Assembly (NCBI GenBank): GCA_002478885.1
Contig: DLKC01000066.1
Coordinates: 1 to 64,000, forward strand
Source: Chitinophagaceae bacterium UBA7600
GTDB lineage: Bacteria; Bacteroidota; Bacteroidia; Chitinophagales; Chitinophagaceae
DNA: 64,000 nucleotides
Direction of reading: 5' to 3'
The position numbers and the translations under genes are program-made. The notes beneath the pieces were generated by a model. The model saw only the letters and a list, made by a program, of their open reading frames with translations. It did not search any database and was not told where the DNA came from. This document shows, in pieces, positions 8,118 through 16,755 of the stretch. Every line of letters begins with the position of its first letter. The first letter of the stretch is position 1.

Positions 8118-9101
8118 CTAGTCCCTGTGATAGGAGGGCGCTCCCTCTTTCTCTCTTTCCTTGTCGTAAGCTTTAATAATAGCTTTTACCAGTTTATGGC
8201 GCACAACATCTTCTTCATCCAGTTCAATGTGCGAAATACCATCAATGTTCTGCAGAATGCGGATGGCCTTTTCCAAACCGCTCCGTTGGTTCTTTGGTAA
8301 ATCAATCTGTGTGGGATCACCTGTGATAATGGCTTTCGCATTTGCACCGATACGCGTCAAAAACATTTTTAGCTGCAGGTCATTTGCATTTTGCGCCTCA
8401 TCAAGTATGATGAATGCGTTGTCCAATGTTCGTCCGCGCATATAAGCCAGTGGCGCAATTTCAATGGTGCGTGTGCTCATATAATAGCCAAGCTTATCGG
8501 CGGGGATCATGTCGTCCAGCGCATCGTACAACGGGCGCAGGTATGGATCAATCTTTTCTTTAAGGTCACCCGGTAAAAACCCAAGATTTTCACCTGCCTC
8601 AACAGCAGGCCTGGTGAGAATGATTTTCTTTACAATTTTATTTTTCAATGCACGTACAGCAAGCGCAACTGCTGTATACGTTTTACCGGTACCGGCTGGC
8701 CCAACAGCAAATACGATATCATTTTTATCGCTTGCAGTAACCATCCGTTTCTGGTTAATGGTTCGGGCACGCACTGTTTTTCCATTCGGCCCCAACACAA
8801 GAATGTCATTAGGATTTCTTTCTTTAAAGTTATCAATAGTTTCTGCATCGTCTCCCCCGAGTATTTGCTCGAAATAATTATCACTCATGTCTCCATTGCG
8901 CTCCATGTACTGGATAATGAGATCAATTTTTTCACGGGCTGTTTCAATTTGTTCAGGGGAACCACTCAATTTTACCTGCGTACCTCTTGAAAGGATTTTC
9001 AATAAGGGAAATTTCTTTTTCAGCAGGTCAAGCTTTCTGTTATTCACGCCAAAAAATTCAATCGGATTAACAGATTCGAGGTTGATGATTGTTTCAGTCA
9101 A
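8118..9101 (-). CDS. PhoH family ATPase/RNA-processing protein
   Basis: This 327-residue cytoplasmic protein carries an N-terminal KH-like region (residues about 20-75), then the PhoH P-loop domain with Walker [17 protein letters not shown] near residue 133 and Walker [10 protein letters not shown] near residue 230. Length and order match PhoH (PhoH-L/YbeZ type). Family members are ATPases or helicases linked to RNA processing and ribosome maturation, often acting with YbeY, which is not in this window. It appears to be a single-gene transcript with its own terminator. The C-terminus is charged (KEREKEG). Confidence 0.94.
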   Translation of the reverse strand: MTETIINLESVNPIEFFGVNNRKLDLLKKKFPLLKILSRGTQVKLSGSPEQIETAREKIDLIIQYMERNGDMSDNYFEQILGGDDAETIDNFKERNPNDILVLGPNGKTVRARTINQKRMVTASDKNDIVFAVGPAGTGKTYTAVALAVRALKNKIVKKIILTRPAVEAGENLGFLPGDLKEKIDPYLRPLYDALDDMIPADKLGYYMSTRTIEIAPLAYMRGRTLDNAFIILDEAQNANDLQLKMFLTRIGANAKAIITGDPTQIDLPKNQRSGLEKAIRILQNIDGISHIELDEEDVVRHKLVKAIIKAYDKEREKEGAPSYHRD

Positions 9102-9159
9102 AGGTTTTCCAATTTTAGTGATTAATTATTTTTCGGTCTCTCTAACTTAAGGGCTCTCT

Positions 9160-9167
9160 CAAATTTA
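9160..9167 (-). promoter_or_regulatory. Possible -7 box for phoH
   Basis: The minus strand reads TAAATTTG, matching TAnnTTTG, in AT-rich DNA 59 bp before the phoH start. No -33 TTTG at the usual distance, so this rests on the -7 box alone. Confidence 0.33.
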
Positions 9168-9294
9168 ATTTATTAAAATTGAAACACAACGCTTAATGTT
9201 ATTCACAGATTGTGGATATAAAGTTCCATTTTTAACGCAACAATTTTATCTAAAGAAATGGTAAAGGTTTTGTTTACCGGCTGTATTACTAAAG

Positions 9295-9430
9295 GCATCT
9301 TTGCTTGCGACGCTATGTTCATCTTTTGTAAATATGGCATCCAAAAAAAGCTTCAATGCGGTCAAATATCTTGTTCAGCATCTTGCTGCAGTTGAAGTGT
9401 GCGACGCAACGATGCCAAATAGCATTGCTG
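9295..9430. repeat. REPIN/MITE-like pair, copy 2 (left arm decayed)
   Basis: The right core GTGCGACGCAAC is intact at 9399-9410, followed by GATGCC and GGCTCATAAA as at other copies. The left side, GGCATCTTTGCTTGCGACGC (about 9295-9314), looks like a mutated left arm. The rest of the 449-bp gap between phoH and the T9SS gene is AT-rich and includes a possible weak hairpin AACAAAGGG / CCCTTTGTT (9500-9535) downstream of the T9SS gene. Confidence 0.65.
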
Positions 9431-9550
9431 AAGCTTGGCTCATAAAGAGCGATACGATTTTGTGTTCCTCCCGTATTATAAGTTGCTGCATATGGAAACA
9501 ACAAAGGGCTGCTACTGCCTGTACAACCCTTTGTTATGTTTGTTAATTTT

Positions 9551-10312
9551 CTAAAGTGCCTGCAAATTACCGGTGAGGATTTTGCCATCGACTATTGCCG
9601 TTACTTTATAAATGCCGGGAGATACTTTCGTTCCATTTTTGTTAAGCATGTTCCAGGAAATATTATACGCGCCTGCAGCTTTACTTTCATTTACGAGTGT
9701 TTTTACTGTAAGCCCGTTAATGTCATAAATAGTAATATTCACTTTTGCCTGTGACGAAATCTTGTACGCTATGTGCGTATAGTCTTTCGCAGGGTTGGGA
9801 GAAATTTTAAGCGCATTATTATCTGCGTTCTTTTTTGTGTCTGTCGGCTTAGTTCCTGGCTTAGGCGCAAATGATTTTCCGCAAGGTCCCTGGGCATACC
9901 ATGTACCTGTGAAGAGAACGGAGCCAAAACAGTAACTGGTCCAGTTGCCATTGCCGCTATATGATATGCTGCCATTTTTTACTACCATAGCAGCACCTGT
10001 ATAAACAAATGAATCGTTGTAAAAATTACAACCGTCAGGATTGGGGTTGATTACGTGCATTTCCATTTGCCCGCTGGAGATGCCCTTTGTAAGATCCAAC
10101 CACAGCGTGACCCTGCTGCCACCATAAGCATCTGAGTTTCCCACTCCATAATATGTATCAACGCCCGTCATTTGCAGGTCTGCAAACTTGTAGGTATAAT
10201 AGCCATCCTGGAAACAGACTTTTAAATTTGATGTCATTGGTTGTGCGAAAGTCTTGACAGAAAGGAAAGTGAAGCATAGCAATACAATAAATGCTAAAGT
10301 TTTCTTTTTCAT
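9551..10312 (-). CDS. Secreted protein with T9SS type A sorting domain
   Basis: This 253-residue protein has an N-terminal Sec signal (KKKTLAFIVLLCFTFLSVKTFA-type segment cleaved near residue 23) and a C-terminal T9SS sorting domain of about 85 residues starting KISPNPAKDYTHIAYKI and including TIYDINGLTVKTLV and SPGIYKVTAIVDGK. The middle, about residues 25-150, is Cys- and Gly-rich, with paired aromatic strands, and I do not recognise it. Family knowledge says such proteins are exported by the type IX machinery and attached to the surface or released. Ligand and function are unknown. Confidence 0.83.
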   Translation of the reverse strand: MKKKTLAFIVLLCFTFLSVKTFAQPMTSNLKVCFQDGYYTYKFADLQMTGVDTYYGVGNSDAYGGSRVTLWLDLTKGISSGQMEMHVINPNPDGCNFYNDSFVYTGAAMVVKNGSISYSGNGNWTSYCFGSVLFTGTWYAQGPCGKSFAPKPGTKPTDTKKNADNNALKISPNPAKDYTHIAYKISSQAKVNITIYDINGLTVKTLVNESKAAGAYNISWNMLNKNGTKVSPGIYKVTAIVDGKILTGNLQAL

Positions 10313-10417
10313 AAAAAAGCATTGACTGGTGAAAAAATAGGTGGCAGTATTTAAATCTAAGACAATTAGTTGTATTACCAGCTAACAGCAGCGTTTATTT
10401 TGGCAACAGCTTATCAT

Positions 10418-10425
10418 TACATTTG
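10418..10425 (+). promoter_or_regulatory. Candidate -7 box for the MurC-like gene
   Basis: TACATTTG fits TAnnTTTG, 45 bp before the ATG. A TTTG at 10399-10402 could be a -33 box but the spacer (15 bp) is short. Confidence 0.42.
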
Positions 10426-10470
10426 ATAAACTGAATTTATTTTTAGCTCAAGTGATGTTTATTTTGCAGC

Positions 10471-11850
10471 ATGATCACATCTATCAAAGATTTTAGCCAT
10501 GTATTTTTTATCGGTGTTGCCGGCACAGGCATGAGCGCTCTTGCGCAATGGCTGGCCGGCGAAGGCTATAGTGTCAGCGGCAGCGACCGGTATTTTAAAC
10601 CCGGTGAATACAACGACACAAAGGCGAAGCTGGAAGAGGCGGGTATACAATGTTTTCTACAGGATGGGTCTGGTATAACTGCACAAACAGCGCTTGTGGT
10701 GGTTTCAACTGCCATAGAAGATACTGTGCCCGAAGTGCAGAAGGCAAAAAGCTTAAATATTCCCATCCTTCGACGTTCGCAGTTGCTGGCATTGATTGGT
10801 GAGCGCAAAAAAACAATCGCTGTTGGCGGCACGTCGGGCAAGAGCACTACAACGGCCATGTTGTTCCAGGTACTGGAGTATGCCGGATTGCAGCCCGGCA
10901 TTATCAGTGGCGCCGGTTTAATAAGCATTATTAAGGAAGGTAAAATCGGCAATGCGAAGACCGGGAAGGGCGAGTGGCTGGTGATTGAAGCCGATGAAAG
11001 TGATGGGTCCATTGTGCAATACAAACCTGAAATAGGCGTATTACTGAATGTTGATAAAGACCACAAGGAGATTGAGGAACTGATGGATGTTTTCCGAACG
11101 TTTAAAGCCAATACAACCAACCAGTTTGTTGTTAATCAATCGCACCCGCTTGCAAACAAGCTCTCCCAAAACATCGCTCACGATTTTTCGGTTGATGCGC
11201 ATTCGGGCGCGGGGTTTATTGCTACCTCTTTTGAACAACACGGTCTTACTATTTCTTTTCGTGTGAATGGTGTTCCTTTTGAGTTGCAACAAGTCGGTAA
11301 GCACAATATGGAAAACGCACTGGCTGCCGCAACCATTGCAGCTCTTGCGGGGGTGCCCCTGGAAGTCAGTGCGGCTGCTTTAAAAAGTTATGAAGGCATT
11401 TACCGCCGCCACCAGGTATTGGGTGAAAAGGATGGTGTGTTGTTAATCGACGATTATGCGCACAACCCTGCAAAATGTGCAGCTTCCATCCAGGCATGCC
11501 AATACATAGCCCCGAAGGTGATTGCATGGTTTCAACCGCATGGATATGCGCCTACCAGGTTTTTGCGCAACGATTTTGTGCAGGAGATAGCGGCAGTATT
11601 AAGGCCAGGCGATGAAATATGGATGAGCGAGATATTTTATGCCGGAGGTACTGCGGTAAAAGATATTTCCGCACTGGATCTTATAAACGATTTAAAGGCG
11701 CTGGGGAAAAATGCTTTCTTTACAGCGCAACGAAACGATTTTCTTTCGGTGGCAAGGCCTCATTTTACACCCGGTTGCGTGTTGTTACTGATGGGTGCAA
11801 GAGACCCGTCATTGGAAGATTTTGCCAGGCAAGTGTGGCAGGAACTATAG
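10471..11850 (+). CDS. MurC-like Mur ligase family protein
   Basis: This 459-residue protein has the three Mur-ligase domains in order. An N-terminal Rossmann-like domain (VFFIGVAGTGMSALAQWLAG) is followed by a central ATPase domain with P-loop GGTSGKSTTTAML near residue 119 and EADESDGS near residue 175. The C-terminal domain has RRHQVLGEKDGVLLIDDYAH near residue 315. Mur ligases join an amino acid or peptide to UDP-MurNAc; MurC and Mpl are the nearest relatives by layout. The usual GTHGKTTT loop is altered to GTSGKSTT and the gene is not in a division/cell-wall cluster, so it may be a paralogue with another role, such as muropeptide recycling. True substrate unproven. Confidence 0.8.
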   Translation: MITSIKDFSHVFFIGVAGTGMSALAQWLAGEGYSVSGSDRYFKPGEYNDTKAKLEEAGIQCFLQDGSGITAQTALVVVSTAIEDTVPEVQKAKSLNIPILRRSQLLALIGERKKTIAVGGTSGKSTTTAMLFQVLEYAGLQPGIISGAGLISIIKEGKIGNAKTGKGEWLVIEADESDGSIVQYKPEIGVLLNVDKDHKEIEELMDVFRTFKANTTNQFVVNQSHPLANKLSQNIAHDFSVDAHSGAGFIATSFEQHGLTISFRVNGVPFELQQVGKHNMENALAAATIAALAGVPLEVSAAALKSYEGIYRRHQVLGEKDGVLLIDDYAHNPAKCAASIQACQYIAPKVIAWFQPHGYAPTRFLRNDFVQEIAAVLRPGDEIWMSEIFYAGGTAVKDISALDLINDLKALGKNAFFTAQRNDFLSVARPHFTPGCVLLLMGARDPSLEDFARQVWQEL

Positions 11851-12000
11851 CGAACGTTGCTGCGATGCAGATACAGGCATCCCGCTTCCCGCCTTGACCC
11901 CGGCAAATTGAGGAAGAATACAAACAATTATCCAAAGATTAATACTGCTTTGTGCGCTTTTACTACGGCTTATCTACCGGGTATCCACCGGGTAAGGGGC

Positions 12001-12155
12001 GGGAGAAGTCGAACGGGAACCTGAATGGTGAATGGTGAATAGGCCGGAGTAGGGTGGGAGGCGTTAAACGTGAGACGAGAAACGGGAAGTGTCAAACGGA
12101 GACGGGACACATGAGACGGAACTCGTCAATGGTGATTGGGTCAATGGTGAATAGA
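12001..12155. repeat. Degenerate purine-rich tandem repeat tract
   Basis: Within the 492-bp gap 11851-12342 the plus strand becomes G/A-rich and shows drifting short repeats: GAATGGTGAATGGTGAATAGG (12023-12043, here split by family drift), then units of the type ACGTGAGACGAGAAACGGGA, and a direct repeat GTCAATGGTGA at 12125-12135 and 12140-12150. It encodes nothing convincing. The rest of the gap holds repeat copy 3 and otherwise nothing I can support. Confidence 0.6.
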
Positions 12156-12200
12156 CATGGCTGTTTTGTGGCAATTGTAATGTAAGCTACAGCTGCCCAG

Positions 12201-12270
12201 CCTGTGGCAAAAGTACAAGTGTGCGACGCAACGGCAGCATCATGCAAGCACCAAAGCCGGGCCTCAAATA
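12201..12270. repeat. REPIN/MITE-like solo arm, copy 3
   Basis: GTACAAGT leads into the core GTGCGACGCAAC at 12221-12232, followed by GGCAGCATCATGC and AGCCGGGCCTCAAATAA, the same order as in other right arms. No left partner is evident. Confidence 0.72.
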
Positions 12271-12342
12271 ATTCCAAAGAATATTTATATTCACCTGCCC
12301 AATTATTGCTGCCATCTTCAAAATTATTTTCAACAAAAATGT

Positions 12343-13911
12343 ATGTCGAACACAGATCAGTTTTTACAAGCCGTACAAAGTGGTTACAGTTTTAAAGGAG
12401 AACATGTGAAAATCGGGTGTGCCATGCTCGATGGCCAGGTGCTGAGCGGTGCCGATGTTTTTATTCCGCTGAAAACGTTGAACCGTCATGGCCTTATTGC
12501 AGGCGCGACCGGGACGGGTAAAACAAAAACATTGCAGGTGATCAGCGAGATACTGAGCGATGCCAGTGTGCCCGTTATTATGATGGACATTAAGGGCGAC
12601 CTCAGCGGTATTGCCGCAGCCGGCACTGCAAACGATAGAACCAATGACCGCTGCAAGCTGCTGAATATTACCTACACGCCGGCAGCATACCCGGTGGAAC
12701 TGATGACGCTAAGCAATGAAAAGGGTGTAAGGCTAAGGGCAACGGTTACCGAATTTGGCCCGATACTTTTAAGCAAGATCCTCGGCCTGAACGATACACA
12801 GGGTGGCGTAGTGTCCATGATCTTTAAATACTGCGACGACAACAAGCTGCCGCTGCTCGACCTGAAAGACTTTATTAAAGTACTGCAGTTTGTAAGCAAC
12901 GAAGGCAAGGCCGAGCTGGCCAAACTGTATGGCAATATTTCTTCGACTTCTACCGGAACCATTCTTCGCAAAGTGGTGGAACTGCAGCAACAGGGCGCTG
13001 ACATTTTTTTTGGTGAGCCGAGCTTTGAGGTTGATGACCTGATGCGTATTAGCGATGATGGCAGGGGCATGATCAATATTCTGCGTGTTACCGACATGCA
13101 GAGTAAACCAAAGCTGTTCTCGACGTTTATGCTGCAACTGCTCGCCGAATTATACGCGACCTGTCCCGAAGAAGGTGATATGGATAAACCAAAACTGGTG
13201 ATGTTTATCGACGAAGCCCACCTGTTATTTGATGAAGCAACAGATGCATTGCTGAAGCAAATAGAAACTGTGATCAAACTCATTCGCAGTAAGGGTGTGG
13301 GCATCTTCTTTTGTACACAAAACCCGCAGGATGTGCCTGCCTCTATTTTAAGCCAGCTTGGCTTAAAAGTGCAGCATGCATTGCGGGCATTTACAGCGGC
13401 CGACAGAAAAACGATCAAACAGGCGGCGGAGAATTTTCCGGAGACTGAATACTATAAAACGGAAGACCTGCTCACACAAATGGGTATTGGGGAGGCATTC
13501 GTTACGCTGCTGAATGAAAAAGGAATTCCGACACCGTTGGTACATACTATGCTTTGCCCGCCACGCAGCAGGATGGATATTTTATCAGACATGGAAATTG
13601 ATTCGCTTGTTGGTAAAAGCAAACTGGCCAATAAATACAACCGCACAATCGATAGTGAGAGCGCTTACGAAATACTCAACGAAAAGCTGGAAGACGCTGC
13701 CCAAAAAGCACAGGATGAGAAAGAACAGCAGGAGCAGGCCAAAGAAGACCAGAAAGCAAAGAAGAACGCTCCGAAAGAAAAAAGCTTTTTTGATGATCCT
13801 GCGGTTAAGCAGATAGAGCGTACTGCGGCATCTGTTATTACCCGTAGTTTGCTGGGAGCATTGGGGTTAGGTGGCAAAAGCAGCAGCAGGAAAAAATCGA
13901 GCTGGTTCTGA
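12343..13911 (+). CDS. HerA-like / DUF853 family ATPase
   Basis: This 522-residue protein resembles the DUF853 (YjgR-type) branch of HerA/FtsK ATPases. Walker A GATGTGKTKT is near residues 54-63, followed by IMMDIKGDLSGIA. Walker B LVMFIDEAHLLF is near residues 286-297, and a sensor region IFFCTQNPQDVP near 325 follows. The C-terminal 70 residues are a charged, probably coiled stretch (DEKEQQEQAKEDQKAKK) ending in a Ser/Lys-rich tail. Family members are hexameric nucleic-acid-linked ATPases, but the cellular role of DUF853 is not well defined. No NurA nuclease partner is next to it. Confidence 0.9.
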   Translation: MSNTDQFLQAVQSGYSFKGEHVKIGCAMLDGQVLSGADVFIPLKTLNRHGLIAGATGTGKTKTLQVISEILSDASVPVIMMDIKGDLSGIAAAGTANDRTNDRCKLLNITYTPAAYPVELMTLSNEKGVRLRATVTEFGPILLSKILGLNDTQGGVVSMIFKYCDDNKLPLLDLKDFIKVLQFVSNEGKAELAKLYGNISSTSTGTILRKVVELQQQGADIFFGEPSFEVDDLMRISDDGRGMINILRVTDMQSKPKLFSTFMLQLLAELYATCPEEGDMDKPKLVMFIDEAHLLFDEATDALLKQIETVIKLIRSKGVGIFFCTQNPQDVPASILSQLGLKVQHALRAFTAADRKTIKQAAENFPETEYYKTEDLLTQMGIGEAFVTLLNEKGIPTPLVHTMLCPPRSRMDILSDMEIDSLVGKSKLANKYNRTIDSESAYEILNEKLEDAAQKAQDEKEQQEQAKEDQKAKKNAPKEKSFFDDPAVKQIERTAASVITRSLLGALGLGGKSSSRKKSSWF

Positions 13912-13927
13912 TTCGTGTGCCCTGCGC

Positions 13928-13935
13928 TACATTTG
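13928..13935 (+). promoter_or_regulatory. Candidate -7 box for the exported racemase-like gene
   Basis: TACATTTG matches TAnnTTTG 20 bp before the ATG at 13955, in the short gap after the HerA-like gene. Confidence 0.45.
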
Positions 13936-13954
13936 CAATTGCTAAATCACACTA

Positions 13955-15361
13955 ATGACAAAACGTATTCTCTGTATTATACCTGCCTGCCTGTTCCTGC
14001 AAATAAGTTTTGCGCAGCAACCTGCGGCAAAGCAAAAAAAACAACTGCCTATCGGCGTTTTTGACAGCGGCACCGGGGGACTCACCGTTTTGCAGGCCAT
14101 GCTCACGCTCGATGCATTTAATAACGAAACGGGTTTGCCGGGTCCGGATGGCAAGCCTGATTTTGACAAAGAGTATTATCAATACCTGGCAGACCAGGCC
14201 AATATGCCTTACGGCAACTACGCCGCAGAGAATAAAACAGCGTTGCTTAAAGAACATGTTTTAAAGAACATGCAGTTCTTTATGCAGCCAGATTATGCAT
14301 TGCAACAAAAAGATAGCTGGTTGCAAAAAAGTAAACCGGAAGTGAAGATGATCGTTATCGCCTGTAACACGGCTACGGCATATGCCCTGGGCGATATCAA
14401 AAATTATGTAGCGCAGCAACAAAAAAATATCCCTGTAATCGGTGTAATCGATGCAGGTACAAAAGCAGCATTGGAATACCAGCAGGCGCATGCCAAGGGA
14501 ACAATCGGTGTGTTTGCCACGGCAGGAACCGTTGCAAGTGAAGGTTACCCGCGCACCATTAAAGCAATGGCTGCCAAACTGAATATGCCGGAGCCCTCTG
14601 TTGTAAGCCAGGGTGGCGTTGGATTGGCGGAAAGCATTGACCGTGACTGGAGTTATTTCAGCGACACGCTTACCCGGGTACGCAGCGAATACAAAGGCCC
14701 GTCTGTAAAAAATACCTCCCTGCATATTGAACCATCGTTGGGGGCGGCTTATCATTTTAATACAGAAGGCAACAAACTGTTGTGCGAATTTGATGGAAGC
14801 GGCAATTGTCTTGATATGCAATTGAACGACCCAGCGAATTATGCGCGCTATCATCTCGTAACGCTCTGCGAAAAAATGCTGCTGCAGCATTATACGCAAC
14901 CCATGAACACGCTTATTCTTGGTTGCACGCATTACCCTTATTTAAAAGATACGATCGCTGAAGTGTTGAATGAGTTATACAATTTTCAGAGCGATGGTAC
15001 GTTTCGTTACCGTGCGGTGCTGGCCGAACATGTGGAGTTGATCGATCCGGCTTTGGAAACAGCGAAACAGGCTTACGTCACCATGCGAAGCGATAACCTG
15101 CAGGAAGACAAGCCGGGCAAAAAGGAGAACATGTTTTTTATCAGTGTGCCCAACACGTCGTTGCCTGGCGTACAACTGCAAACCGATGGCTGGTTCACTT
15201 ATGCCTACAAATATGGCCGCACAGAGGGCGCCAACAAGGACTATGTAAAATATGTTCCCTTCGATACAAAAAATATTTCGGCGGCGACCTATGCACGTTT
15301 TAAAATGGTACTGCCCGATGTGTATAAAAAGCTGCAGCTTGAAGTAAAAGGAATCAATTGA
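13955..15361 (+). CDS. Exported glutamate/aspartate racemase-like protein (MurI homologue)
   Basis: This 468-residue protein starts with a Sec signal peptide (RILCIIPACLFLQISFAQ, cleavage near residue 21). The MurI-type racemase core follows: IGVFDSGTGGLTVL near residue 33, first catalytic cysteine in VIACNTATAY (Cys137) and second in LILGCTHYPYL (Cys324). Cytoplasmic MurI is about 260-270 residues with its two cysteines about 110 residues apart; here they are 187 apart, indicating an insertion of roughly 75 residues plus a long C-terminal extension of about 130 residues. The active site looks intact, so periplasmic racemase activity on a D-/L-amino acid is plausible but unproven. Confidence 0.83.
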   Translation: MTKRILCIIPACLFLQISFAQQPAAKQKKQLPIGVFDSGTGGLTVLQAMLTLDAFNNETGLPGPDGKPDFDKEYYQYLADQANMPYGNYAAENKTALLKEHVLKNMQFFMQPDYALQQKDSWLQKSKPEVKMIVIACNTATAYALGDIKNYVAQQQKNIPVIGVIDAGTKAALEYQQAHAKGTIGVFATAGTVASEGYPRTIKAMAAKLNMPEPSVVSQGGVGLAESIDRDWSYFSDTLTRVRSEYKGPSVKNTSLHIEPSLGAAYHFNTEGNKLLCEFDGSGNCLDMQLNDPANYARYHLVTLCEKMLLQHYTQPMNTLILGCTHYPYLKDTIAEVLNELYNFQSDGTFRYRAVLAEHVELIDPALETAKQAYVTMRSDNLQEDKPGKKENMFFISVPNTSLPGVQLQTDGWFTYAYKYGRTEGANKDYVKYVPFDTKNISAATYARFKMVLPDVYKKLQLEVKGIN

Positions 15362-15390
15362 TTTGGTCCCCGGCCCTGGTAACATCAATT

Positions 15391-15420
15391 AAGCTCTTGT
15401 TGCGTCGCACTCTTGTACTG
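15391..15420. repeat. REPIN/MITE-like solo arm, copy 4
   Basis: The core GTTGCGTCGCAC is at 15399-15410, followed by TCTTGTACTG. It sits in the 90-bp gap between two co-directional genes and has no partner. Confidence 0.72.
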
Positions 15421-15451
15421 TTTGTTCGCAATGCATCAATCAAATGATCTT

Positions 15452-15949
15452 ATGAAGTACGCTTTAAACCTATTGTTGTCCATCCTGTTGCTCAGCCTTA
15501 TGCATGCCGATGCACAAAAGCATGACACAAAAAAAATGGTTCCGCCGTTTGATATTGAACTCACCAATTCAAAACATTTTAAGGCGAACGAGCTGAAAAA
15601 AGAGATCCCTGTCATCATCATTTATTTTGATCCAACCTGCGAGCACTGCCATGCATTCACCGGTGAAATGCTTAAACATTATAAAGAATTTGGCAACACC
15701 CAGATTGTCATGATCTCTTACACACCGGTTGCACAGGTTGTGAAATTTGAGGCCGATTTCAGCCTCATGAATTATCCAACGATCAAGGTCGGCACCGAAG
15801 GCGAAAGCTTTGTCGTGCAGCGTTTCTACGGCGTTCAAAAATTTCCCTTCATTGCCTTATACGATAAGACCGGCCTTATCACCGCTTATCACCGAACGCC
15901 AACCACGGTGGATGTAGTGCTGAAGGAGTTAAAGAAACAATCAATGTAA
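15452..15949 (+). CDS. Exported thioredoxin-fold protein
   Basis: The product from the ATG at 15452 is 165 residues with a signal peptide (MKYALNLLLSILLLSLMHAD, cleaved after about residue 22). The thioredoxin-like active site is IIIYFDPTCEHCHAFTGEML, a CEHC motif, followed by the cis-proline-type loop FPFIALYD. It should act in the periplasm as a thiol reductase or oxidoreductase of the TlpA/AhpC-like group. I reject two upstream in-frame starts (15413, 15431) because they place extra residues before the signal and run into repeat copy 4. Partner protein unknown. Confidence 0.84.
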   Translation: MKYALNLLLSILLLSLMHADAQKHDTKKMVPPFDIELTNSKHFKANELKKEIPVIIIYFDPTCEHCHAFTGEMLKHYKEFGNTQIVMISYTPVAQVVKFEADFSLMNYPTIKVGTEGESFVVQRFYGVQKFPFIALYDKTGLITAYHRTPTTVDVVLKELKKQSM

Positions 15950-16150
15950 CTTAATGCTGGTGCTGTTGAACAGCGCGCTGCAGTAAAGAATGCTTTCGCA
16001 TGCAGGCTGAGGAAAGCTCCTGGCTTCCTGCGCCATGGCGCTGCTTAACCCGGAAGGCTGACCAATGTCAGTGCCTGCTAACGGTTAATGCTGCTAAACT
16101 TCATGTTTCAACCCTGATGTGTATCATAAATTTTTGTTTGCTGCTGCGGG

Positions 16151-16158
16151 TAGCTTTG
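16151..16158 (+). promoter_or_regulatory. Candidate -7 box for the coiled-coil protein gene
   Basis: TAGCTTTG matches TAnnTTTG 37 bp before the ATG at 16196; TTTG occurs upstream but with a short spacer. Confidence 0.5.
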
Positions 16159-16195
16159 TTACTCCTAAAATCATTAAACCTAAAACGATCAACAA

Positions 16196-16579
16196 ATGGA
16201 GCAGCCAAAATCAGTTCACTATTATGAGGAATTATCAGAATGGGAACAAACATGTAGCCTTTACGACCACGAATTCAATGAACTGGATACTAAATTGTCC
16301 AGGATGATACAAGAGAATTCAGCACCGCATTTTGTAGAAAGCGCAAAATATTACATGCAGCAACTAGAGGCTGTACTGTCAGACGTTAAAAAAAATATAA
16401 CCGAAATGTACGACCAGGAAGACCATTTGAAAGCAGACCATGCATACCTGGTTGATAGCGCCATTCCAAAGAGTATTGAAAATAAGCAGGAAGAATTCAG
16501 GCAAAGCATGAAAGTTGTGGAGAAAAGGTTTATTGATCTGAAATACGGCTGCTACAGTTTTATAGCCCGCCACGAGTAA
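16196..16579 (+). CDS. Hypothetical helical/coiled-coil protein
   Basis: This 127-residue protein has no signal peptide or membrane segment and is predicted cytoplasmic. It is rich in Glu, Lys, Gln and His with heptad-like spacing through most of its length (YYMQQLEAVLSDVKKNITEM, QEEFRQSMKVVEKRFIDLKY), suggesting a long helical hairpin or coiled coil. I recognise no family. A good -7 box 37 bp upstream and a clear terminator 50 bp downstream support a single-gene transcript, so I regard it as real. Confidence 0.72.
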   Translation: MEQPKSVHYYEELSEWEQTCSLYDHEFNELDTKLSRMIQENSAPHFVESAKYYMQQLEAVLSDVKKNITEMYDQEDHLKADHAYLVDSAIPKSIENKQEEFRQSMKVVEKRFIDLKYGCYSFIARHE

Positions 16580-16628
16580 GCCATTTGCCGTGCGCGGCTG
16601 CAATGCTTTTTCAGCAATTTATTTGATT

Positions 16629-16657
16629 GCCCGTCTTTTGCGGGCTTTTTCTTTTTT
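16629..16657 (+). terminator. Rho-independent terminator
   Basis: GCCCG (16629-16633) pairs with CGGGC (16641-16645), followed by TTTTTCTTTTTT. It follows the coiled-coil protein gene by 50 bp. Confidence 0.85.
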
Positions 16658-16755
16658 AGAGCTGGTTTATTATCGCCCATATTTACCCGACATTTGTTTG
16701 GAAAGGCCGGTCTGCTACTCATGCCGGCGATAAGGGTGAAGATAAAACTCATGCC

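Noticed and set aside
8509..8877. Long antisense frames inside phoH and other genes
   Set aside because: They are on the opposite strand of well-supported genes and show no family features.
16009..16020. GAGGAAAGCTCC resembles the RNase P RNA signature GAGGAAAGTCC
   Set aside because: The other conserved RNase P RNA elements (such as ACAGAAA in the 3' part) are missing and the available gap is only about 245 bp before the next gene.
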